A stretch of DNA of 38,361 nt from Pelolinea sp. (GTDB taxonomy: Bacteria > Chloroflexota > Anaerolineae > Anaerolineales > Anaerolineaceae), in assembly GCA_012797975.1 (NCBI GenBank), contig JAAZOD010000035.1:1-38361 (forward strand). The letters run 5' to 3'. A model generated the notes under the pieces. The model made no database searches. It saw only the letters and a program-made list of their open reading frames with translations, and had not been told where the DNA came from. Shown one piece after another: positions 32,767-38,361 of the stretch (position 1 is its first letter; every line of letters starts with the position of its first letter). The position numbers and the translations under genes were made by a program.

Positions 32767-33100
32767 GTCTACACCTGTCCCCTATGTGAAATCCGGGGAA
32801 GAATGAGAGAAGATGTCGTGCCAAACGAAGTTGAGAGATCTTTCCAAAATAAACCAGCTATTTTTAGTCTATTGGTGGCTGATCTACTTCTTTGCGACTT
32901 TTCCATGCTTATGATCTCGACATGGAGAGATCCTTCGGTCGTTGCACTCCCCCCACATGGTGTTGATAAAATCAGCATCATTACGATTTATTAATATTGA
33001 AACTGAGAAATTCCTAAGTCACTCTGTTTCTTTAAAAAGATAAGGAACTTAAGTTCATTCAGGATAATAGGTGGGTAAACAAACATGCACCCCTTTAAAT

Positions 33101-33847
33101 TCACGTTACTTTTCCATTAACAAAATCGGTCACAATATCCTCATAGATTTCATAGTCTATACCACAATGTTCATAAATAACGAACAATGGCCACGCAAAT
33201 TGTTCTGTTAGTTCAATGATTTTAGGAGAAATCTCATCAATGGAAACTGTTCCTTTTGTACGAACTTCGTTCTCTTCGGGAAACCTTCTTTCAATATGTC
33301 GTGTAAAATTAGACGATCGAAGCAGCCTGCCCTTTAAACCAAAATAATTTATTTCAACATCTACCCATGTATTTTCATCTGCTAAACCCAAATTTGAATA
33401 CAGCTTCTCACAAAAGAGTAGGGTCTCGGTGATTCTGACAATTCTTGTATTAAAAAATATGGCAATCGTATTTCGCGTATCTTCATATAGACTTTTTAAT
33501 TGGTAAAAATCTCCACTGCAGTTGAAAGCCCAATAATCATACGTTCCCTTATATATATTTTCACTTTTCGTTTTCCCTTCCAAATAAATACCGTTGTCGA
33601 ATGGTTTTGGTCTAAATTGTTCATCGGATTCCATGATTATTCCAATTGGCCACCCAAACGTACGTATTTGAGATTTTTCTACTGCTTCCTCTAATTTTTG
33701 TTGATCAAAGTGTTTTTTTCTATTTTGAAGAGAAAACTTTATTTCCATGTATGTACGAAAACCAGATTTCGTAAATTGCTCATGTGCTCTTTCATATTGA
33801 GCCGCAAACCATTCTTCGGGTGAAAGCATAGAATCATTAACGACCAT
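33101..33847 (-). CDS. AT-rich gene for a hypothetical protein
   Basis: A 248-residue soluble protein with GGAG about 12 bases before ATG. No family was recognised. It has an N-terminal helical part (EEWFAAQYERAHEQFTKSGF), a mixed alpha/beta core (FGWPIGIIMESDEQFRPKPF, DYWAFNCSGDFYQLKSL, DTRNTIAIFFNTRIVRITE), and a C-terminal acidic helix. The middle resembles prophage- or defence-associated proteins with an AlbA-like or nuclease-like core only in general pattern. Base composition is clearly lower in GC than its neighbours, and it is flanked by repeats and a transposase fragment, suggesting lateral acquisition. Confidence 0.62.
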   Translation of the reverse strand: MVVNDSMLSPEEWFAAQYERAHEQFTKSGFRTYMEIKFSLQNRKKHFDQQKLEEAVEKSQIRTFGWPIGIIMESDEQFRPKPFDNGIYLEGKTKSENIYKGTYDYWAFNCSGDFYQLKSLYEDTRNTIAIFFNTRIVRITETLLFCEKLYSNLGLADENTWVDVEINYFGLKGRLLRSSNFTRHIERRFPEENEVRTKGTVSIDEISPKIIELTEQFAWPLFVIYEHCGIDYEIYEDIVTDFVNGKVT

Positions 33848-33944
33848 GGTCTTTGATCTCTCCTTATTGAATAGAATAATTTTACATAATTATTTAATAC
33901 ACGAATCCTCTTTGTTTAGATTTCTCAAGGGATACCCCCAACGA

Positions 33945-34072
33945 AAAACGAGATCCTTCGCATACGCTCAGGATGACGGGTGGGGAAATGGAATGGAAAG
34001 ACTTCTCAGCCACATCATTCTTTCAGAATGACCTAAAGGTCAATATCATCCCAAACACAGTGAGGAATCTTA
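33945..34072. repeat. Cluster of dispersed-repeat copies
   Basis: Three adjoining pieces occur. The first is CGAGATCCTTCG, then GCTCAGGATGACGGG (about 33949-33980). The second is AAAGACTTCTCAG, then TTTCAGAATGACC (about 33993-34033). The third is ATCATCC, then CAGTGAGGAATCTT (about 34045-34071). Together they resemble the gather of CTTCGC/CTCAGGATGAC elements scattered in intergenic regions of several bacterial phyla. Confidence 0.6.
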
Positions 34073-34088
34073 TTAACGCTTTGGCGAG

Positions 34089-34229
34089 TTGAGGATAGGA
34101 CGCCCGAAACAAAGAATCGCGTGGATATGTACGTATCACATCGTGTTCACGCCGAAGTACAGGCGGGAGATAATTTATAACAGGTTGAAGGGGGATATAG
34201 TAGAGATAATCAAAGAATTATGCAAGTAG
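34089..34229 (+). pseudogene. N-terminal fragment of an IS200/IS605-family TnpA (Y1 HUH transposase)
   Basis: The frame contains WICTYHIVFTPKYRREIIYN followed by RLKGDIVEIIKELCK and a TAG at 34227. This is the conserved N-terminal strand-helix of IS200-type transposases (WxCxYHIVFxPKYRR). The HUH metal-binding histidines and the catalytic tyrosine lie further downstream in intact proteins and are missing here. There is no proper ATG. It is an inactive stub. Confidence 0.8.
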
Positions 34230-34424
34230 AATTGACTCTATTGAAATATTCGATGACTGTAGCCAATTATGTTCTGACAGTCAAAGTTGTAATCTTGCTG
34301 GGTTTTGTTCTGGTCCTGAAAATTCTTTCCTTAAAAAATATGTTTTTAGAATCTCTTAACAGATCGATACTTTACTACCAAGAAGGGAATCATTAGCAAA
34401 ACAGATTGTATTTACCCCTTATAT

Positions 34425-35168
34425 TTAAACCTTTTCCACCACCCAGAAATGGGAAAGCCCCAACCCGCGCAGGGGGGTTTGCTCCAGGAACTGCAAGAAA
34501 CCGCGCAGCAGCTTGCCCAGCAGCGGGCTGCGCCGGATGATATTGTCGTAAGCTCCAAAAATGGTGGTGCGACACACAAAGCGCACCGGCAGACCCTCAA
34601 AGAGCTTCTTCAGATCCTTGCTGCGGTACGCGCGCACGTGCGGCGCCAGCTTGCCGCGCCAGCGATCGGGCAGATAATTGACCAAAAACTTGTTGCCGAA
34701 ATGGTATTTGCCCTTCCAGTAAATGCCGTGCGTTTCAAAGGGATATCCCCGGTTGGGGCAGAACAGGATCAGGCGCCCGCCGGGTTTCAGCACGCGCACC
34801 ATCTCCGCCACCGCCTGGCGGTCATCCTGCACATGTTCGATGACCTCATTGCTGATCACCAGGTCAAAGGTTTGCGCGGCGTGCGGCAGCGCTTCACCCA
34901 TTGCCAGTTGCACGGTCAGCCCCTTCTGGCGGGTCTCCAGCACGCGTTCGAATTCCACATCCAGCCCCACTGCCAGCCCCGCTCGTTCCTGCAGGCGCTG
35001 CAAATACTCTCCCACCCCGCAGCCATTTTCCAGGATCACGCCCTGCAGGCGTTCTCCGCCATATTGGCGGATCATGGCCAGGCGGCGCTCCTGCCCGGCG
35101 CGCCAGACATACGAGGGTTCTCCGCGCAGCGCAGCTTTATCAGATATGGCTTTCGATTCAGCGCTCAA
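34425..35168 (-). CDS. Class I SAM-dependent methyltransferase
   Basis: A 247-residue methyltransferase. Motif I is GVILENGCGVGEYL (about 43-56), followed by VGLDVEFER, FDLVISNEVIEHVQDD (Methyltransf_11 motif) and VLKPGGRLILFCPN. The C-terminal 100 residues (YHFGNKFLVNYLPDRWR onward) resemble enzymes that modify lipids or glycans. The start is TTG 35168 with AGGAG seven bases upstream; no ATG is near. It lies 37 bp after the stop of a histidine kinase on the same strand and may be co-transcribed with it. The substrate is unknown. Confidence 0.85.
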   Translation of the reverse strand: MSAESKAISDKAALRGEPSYVWRAGQERRLAMIRQYGGERLQGVILENGCGVGEYLQRLQERAGLAVGLDVEFERVLETRQKGLTVQLAMGEALPHAAQTFDLVISNEVIEHVQDDRQAVAEMVRVLKPGGRLILFCPNRGYPFETHGIYWKGKYHFGNKFLVNYLPDRWRGKLAPHVRAYRSKDLKKLFEGLPVRFVCRTTIFGAYDNIIRRSPLLGKLLRGFLQFLEQTPLRGLGLSHFWVVEKV

Positions 35169-35205
35169 TACTCACTCCTGTTTTCCGTTTGTTGAAGGCC
35201 AACGA

Positions 35206-36363
35206 TCATGAAAGGTTGTTCGGCACCCAGGCCAGCACGGTGGTTCCCTGATGGCGGATGGAAATGATCTCGATGCCGCCGCCCACCGCCTCCACGCGCG
35301 TGGTCATATTCGAAAGCCCATGCCCCAAGCGCTGATTGATCTTGGCCAGATCGAAACCCACCCCGTCATCATTTACCTTGAGCATCACCCGTTGAGGCGT
35401 TTCCCACAGGCGCACATTCACCTTAGTAGCCTTGGCATGCTTGGCAATATTCGCCAGTGCTTCCTGGCATACATGAAAGAGGATCTCGGAACTTTCATCA
35501 GGGATGCGCTCGATATGCTTGATATCCTTCTCCAGTTCCACATCCACCAGCGTATTGGCACGAAATTCGCGGATCAGACTTTCGATCCCCATATACAGGT
35601 CCTGGTTGCGCAATTGGCGCGGGCGCAGGTCCAAAATATAGGCACGAATATCACGGATGGAATCGTTGATGGCATCCAGCGCGTCATCGATGTGCTGCTT
35701 GCTTTCCGTCTCATTGCTATTGTTCTGGAGCATGGCATTCTGCAGCGAAAGTCCCACCCCATACAGCGATTGGATGATGCCATCATGCAGATCCATGCCG
35801 ATGCGCTCGCGTTCTTCCATGACGATCGTACGTTTGGCTTCCAGAGACTTGCGCTCGTGATAGACCACCGCACCGATCACGGCTGCGGTTCCCATCAGGA
35901 CATCCCTCACTTTTTCGTCCAGCACATCGATCTTCTTATCGGCCAGGCAGAGCACCCCCAGCACTCCGCTTTCGGCACGGATGGGAAAACAATGGATGCT
36001 GTGAAAACCGCTCCGCACAATTCGTTGATTGAGATCGGGCGGTTGTTCTTCGTTTAAATCAAGCACACAAGGTTCGACCATTTGTGCGATTTTGCCAAGT
36101 GTGCTTTTTCCCAACTCCTGTTGTTCTTCTTTCCAGAAGAATTCCTTGGATTCACCATAGTGCAGAACCCGCAGCAGCACCAGGGATTTCTCCTTCTTCA
36201 GATACAGCTCAGCATCTGAAAAGTTTAAAAAATCAAGGGTGGTCGGTAAAACACGTTCCAGATACTCGAGGATGAACGGCGTGCTAACCCCATTGCTACC
36301 CACGCGGAAGCGCGCTTTGCGCTGTTGTTCTCTTTCTTCAAAATCGTGGTTATTACCCTGCAT
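35206..36363 (-). CDS. GAF-domain sensor histidine kinase, NarL/DegS type (HisKA_3)
   Basis: A 385-residue soluble kinase. Residues about 25-165 form a GAF-like sensor (SIHCFPIRAESGVLGVLCLADKK). A short coiled coil precedes the HisKA_3 box ERERIGMDLHDGIIQSLYG with phospho-acceptor H193. The HATPase_c domain has N-box HVCQEALANIAKHAKA, G1 NDDGVGFD and G2 GHGLSNMTTRVEAVGGG. It should phosphorylate a NarL/LuxR-type response regulator, but none is present here, so it is an orphan within this window. No membrane segment was seen, so it senses a cytoplasmic signal. AAGGAATCT precedes ATG. Confidence 0.92.
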   Translation of the reverse strand: MQGNNHDFEEREQQRKARFRVGSNGVSTPFILEYLERVLPTTLDFLNFSDAELYLKKEKSLVLLRVLHYGESKEFFWKEEQQELGKSTLGKIAQMVEPCVLDLNEEQPPDLNQRIVRSGFHSIHCFPIRAESGVLGVLCLADKKIDVLDEKVRDVLMGTAAVIGAVVYHERKSLEAKRTIVMEERERIGMDLHDGIIQSLYGVGLSLQNAMLQNNSNETESKQHIDDALDAINDSIRDIRAYILDLRPRQLRNQDLYMGIESLIREFRANTLVDVELEKDIKHIERIPDESSEILFHVCQEALANIAKHAKATKVNVRLWETPQRVMLKVNDDGVGFDLAKINQRLGHGLSNMTTRVEAVGGGIEIISIRHQGTTVLAWVPNNLS

Positions 36364-36479
36364 AGATTCCTTATTCCGGGAAGGTTGACCCTATCATTTT
36401 ACTCACTTTTGCAAGCATCCGTCAATTTATTCCGGTGCTCGCAAACTGGCAGTTGGTATAATTTGGTTGGAGGACATCC

Positions 36480-37109
36480 ATGATGATCGACCGAAAAGAG
36501 CTCGAGCAAAGCATGCAGCGAGAGAACCGTCTGCCACCTGGCCAGGCGTTGACATTGAAATTTCCTGTGCTTCATTATGGTCCGGTGCCCGTTTTCGATC
36601 CGCAAACATGGACCTTCCGCGTTTTCGGCGAGGTGGAAGAGGAAAAAATCTGGAAATGGGAAGAGTTCCAACGGCTGCCGCACTTGAAAGTGCTGTATGA
36701 CCTGCACTGCGTCACCCGCTGGAGCAAGTTCGACACACATTGGGAAGGCATTTCAGTAAAAAAGCTGCTGGACGAAAAGATCATCGTACCCAAACCGGGC
36801 GCAAAGTATGTGATCCAGCATGCTGAAAACGGATTCACCGCCAACCTGCCTGTGGAAGTGGTAGCATCGGAACGATTTCTGTTGGCCACCCATTTTGAAG
36901 GTGAACCCATTTCCGCAGAACACGGTTACCCGCTGCGGGGTGTGGTGGGCGCCTTGCCGGGCAAACACAGCCATCTGGACGTGTACCTGTGGAAAGGCGC
37001 CAAATGGTTGCGCGGCCTGGAATTCAGCAAGGTTGATCGACCCGGTTTCTGGGAACAGGCGGGCTACCACAACAAAGCGGATATCTGGAAAGAACAGCGT
37101 TTTGGTTAA
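36480..37109 (+). CDS. Sulfite-oxidase-family molybdopterin oxidoreductase (cytoplasmic)
   Basis: A 209-residue protein with GGAGG eight bases before ATG. The molybdenum-coordinating cysteine is C77 in LHCVTRWSKFDTHWEGI, the hallmark of sulfite oxidase and YedY/MsrP folds. Further motifs are PGAKYVIQHAENGFTANLP and AEHGYPLRGVVGALPGKHS near the cofactor. There is no twin-arginine signal and no cytochrome or dimerisation domain, as in the small cytoplasmic sulfite-oxidase-like group. The physiological substrate is unknown. It is divergent from the histidine kinase. Confidence 0.91.
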   Translation: MMIDRKELEQSMQRENRLPPGQALTLKFPVLHYGPVPVFDPQTWTFRVFGEVEEEKIWKWEEFQRLPHLKVLYDLHCVTRWSKFDTHWEGISVKKLLDEKIIVPKPGAKYVIQHAENGFTANLPVEVVASERFLLATHFEGEPISAEHGYPLRGVVGALPGKHSHLDVYLWKGAKWLRGLEFSKVDRPGFWEQAGYHNKADIWKEQRFG

Positions 37110-37111
37110 AC

Positions 37112-37154
37112 AAAAACACTCCTTTGAAATTGAATTGAATGGAGTGTTTTTTTA
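37112..37154. terminator. Bidirectional rho-independent terminator
   Basis: AAAAACACTCC (37112-37122) pairs with GGAGTGTTTTT (37141-37151) across an 18-nt loop, with T residues at the end. It lies between convergent genes. Confidence 0.88.
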
Positions 37155-37164
37155 CGAGCGTTGG

Positions 37165-37938
37165 TTATTTGGGAAGTTTGCGGATATAGAACCACAATCC
37201 CACGCCGGCTCCGATGAACAGGATACCCAGCAGCCCCATCAGGATGGATGGTTTCTCATCGCCAAAAATGTGCACCGCACCGGAACTGGGCTGCGCTCCG
37301 AAATCAACAATGGAAACATCGCCCGGCAGCAGCGTGAGGGTATAGTTCAGGACTGTGGTTGGGTTATATCCTTCTGGAATAGCCACACTGAGGTCGTAAT
37401 CCCCTTCGGGAATATCCTCAAAACAGATCGGTTCACCGCTGTCGTCCGTGGTTCCGGTCAAATTGACAATACTGAGGCGGTCGCGCACGCTGACCGCTCC
37501 GCCCGCCAGGGGCAGCTCGGTATCTTCCGCCATGGCATTCCCATTTTCATCATTGAAAAGATAGATGCAGATGGTGCCATTGCCTTTTATGGGGGTGGGA
37601 GTGGGTTGCAGGGTGGTTTGCAGCGCTTCCGCAGTTGCAGTTGGTTCTTCCAGAACTCCGATCAACAACTGCTGCCCCTCCTGCAGATACAGGCAATCAT
37701 CACCCTGCAGGTTATTGAGGTTACGCAGTTCATCCTCCGTAATGCCGTTCAACAGCGCGATGGAAATGCAGGTGTCGTTGGCTTTCACAGTGTAGATAAT
37801 GCGTCCGTCAGCTTGAGGAGTGGGGGTGTAATAATAGGCCTGAGGGAGCGGATAACTGCCGCTGGTGGCAACGAAAACGACCATTACCAACAGGCAGACA
37901 AAGAACGCTCCCAGCACTCGAATTTGTTTTTTGATCAT
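37165..37938 (-). CDS. LysM-domain membrane-anchored surface protein
   Basis: A 257-residue protein. An N-terminal signal or anchor segment (about 8-25) is followed by a LysM domain (about 47-96: IIYTVKANDTCISIALLNGI through YLQEGQQLLIG), expected to bind peptidoglycan or N-acetylglucosamine polymers. A Pro/Thr linker leads to an SdrD-B/carboxypeptidase-regulatory-like beta-sandwich (about 118-205, GTICIYLFNDENGNAM and CFEDIPEGDYDL). A second membrane segment (about 232-252) with a positively charged tail (RKLPK) closes the protein. It is likely held at the cell surface. AGGTG precedes ATG. Confidence 0.83.
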   Translation of the reverse strand: MIKKQIRVLGAFFVCLLVMVVFVATSGSYPLPQAYYYTPTPQADGRIIYTVKANDTCISIALLNGITEDELRNLNNLQGDDCLYLQEGQQLLIGVLEEPTATAEALQTTLQPTPTPIKGNGTICIYLFNDENGNAMAEDTELPLAGGAVSVRDRLSIVNLTGTTDDSGEPICFEDIPEGDYDLSVAIPEGYNPTTVLNYTLTLLPGDVSIVDFGAQPSSGAVHIFGDEKPSILMGLLGILFIGAGVGLWFYIRKLPK

Positions 37939-38009
37939 AGTTTCACCTGCTCGGAATTATAACATCCCTGTTTTCATCTTAACGAAAATTATCCGGTCAA
38001 ATATTCGCA

Positions 38010-38015
38010 TATAAT
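38010..38015 (+). promoter_or_regulatory. Possible -10 box of ssb
   Basis: TATAAT lies 56 bp before the ssb start. No convincing -35 hexamer is visible 17 bp upstream. Confidence 0.4.
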
Positions 38016-38070
38016 TAATGAAAATAGAACGATGATTCATCATCACAAATAGCAGATTGGAAGGAAGAAC

Positions 38071-38361
38071 ATGTCATTTCATACTTTGATTCTTGTGGGC
38101 CGGCTCGGGCAAGATCCAGAGATGCGCTATATGCCCAACGGTCAGGCGGTCACGAATTTCTCGGTTGCCACGGATCGTACCTATAAGAACGCCACTGGCG
38201 AACAGGTGCGGGTTACCACCTGGTTCCGCGTTTCCGTATGGGGCAAGCAGGCCGAAAGCTGCAATCAGTACTTGACCAAAGGCAGCATGGTTCTCATCGA
38301 AGGCACTTTGAATCCGGATAAAGAAACCGGCCGTCCGCGCATTTGGACCAGCGCAGATGGA
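38071..38361 (+). CDS. ssb: Single-stranded DNA-binding protein, 3' truncated by window edge
   Basis: Ninety-seven codons of an SSB open at the window end, with AAGGAAG before ATG. The OB-fold starts FHTLILVGRLGQDPEMRYMP, continues VTNFSVATDRTY with W in TTWFRVSVWGKQAE, and LTKGSMVLIEGTLNPD. These are typical SSB core motifs including aromatic ssDNA-contacting residues. The acidic C-terminal tail is beyond the window. The first base of this gene's 5' leader follows the LysM gene in divergent orientation. Confidence 0.95.
   Translation, partial: MSFHTLILVGRLGQDPEMRYMPNGQAVTNFSVATDRTYKNATGEQVRVTTWFRVSVWGKQAESCNQYLTKGSMVLIEGTLNPDKETGRPRIWTSADG

Larger units (their letters stand above)
32178..33100. 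other. AT-rich graveyard with no intact gene
   Basis: About 920 bp of roughly 65% A+T. It contains a stop-interrupted coding remnant on the minus strand (annotated separately) and two degraded copies of a dispersed repeat near 32.72 and 32.92 kb. The plus-strand open frame at 32722-32994 runs through both repeat copies and has no ribosome site, so I do not count it as a gene. Confidence 0.5.

Noticed and set aside
32722-32994. Plus-strand open frame of 90 codons
   Set aside because: It begins inside one repeat copy and ends in another, has no ribosome site and no recognisable domain.
34449-35195. Long plus-strand open frame of 248 codons
   Set aside because: It is exactly antisense to a clear methyltransferase with all SAM motifs, has no ribosome site, and its protein is Ala/Gln/His-rich in the manner of a shadow frame.
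36895-37962. Plus-strand open frame of 355 codons
   Set aside because: It runs through the end of the molybdoenzyme, a strong terminator and the antisense of the LysM gene; composition is that of a shadow.
1-38361. CRISPR arrays, rRNA genes and riboswitches
   Set aside because: No regularly spaced direct repeats, rRNA core sequences or recognisable riboswitch consensus were seen by eye on either strand.

Overview
The window looks like chromosomal DNA of a Chloroflexota bacterium, most likely Anaerolineae-like. That is an inference from gene content: an archaeal-type HMG-CoA synthase/thiolase/DUF35 cluster with class II HMG-CoA reductase, many lipoproteins with proline/threonine-rich linkers, an M29 aminopeptidase, a cytoplasmic sulfite-oxidase-like molybdoenzyme and a GerMN lipoprotein. 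No rRNA, complete tRNA, CRISPR array or intact transposase was seen. Housekeeping genes are moderately GC-rich. Three AT-rich stretches (about 12.2-12.8, 15.3-18.6 and 32.2-34.4 kb) hold most of the decayed or unrecognised material.

Layout. 1-6.4 kb: an old-yellow-enzyme-type oxidoreductase cut by the window edge, a beta-helix lipoprotein, an ICMT-like methyltransferase, a helical-repeat protein, a lincosamide-type nucleotidyltransferase, a cupin, and a frameshifted fragment of a sugar ABC-transporter ATPase. 6.4-9.3 kb: a SmtB/CzrA-like metal sensor with a visible promoter and operator, translationally coupled to a P2-type ATPase. 9.3-15.8 kb: a corrinoid-methyltransferase/UroD-like protein, the C-terminal stump of an aminoglycoside 6-adenylyltransferase, two unknown membrane proteins, and a PAS-GAF-HD-GYP c-di-GMP phosphodiesterase with a decayed HD-GYP remnant behind it. 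16.1-19.5 kb: a membrane protein/XRE pair with an operator-like palindrome, small orphan genes, a truncated DUF559 endonuclease and a methyltransferase.

19.6-23.7 kb is a compact minus-strand operon: HMG-CoA reductase, HMG-CoA synthase, thiolase-fold protein, DUF35 protein. Reductase and synthase keep all catalytic residues I could check. The thiolase-fold protein has lost every canonical thiolase catalytic motif, including Cys replaced by Glu. It is therefore either a non-catalytic scaffold or a repurposed enzyme comparable to DUF35-partnered aldolases. This is the most interesting item in the window.

23.7-32.1 kb: a UPF0173 hydrolase, an M29 aminopeptidase, a two-gene (split) glutamine-dependent NAD synthetase followed by a GerMN lipoprotein, an ATP-grasp ligase, an ABC-F ATPase and a methyltransferase with a zinc-ribbon tail. 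32.1-34.4 kb is a gene graveyard with a stop-riddled ORF, dispersed repeats, an IS200-type TnpA fragment and one AT-rich unknown gene. 34.4-38.4 kb: a methyltransferase, a GAF-containing NarL-type histidine kinase, a molybdopterin oxidoreductase, a LysM membrane protein and the start of ssb.
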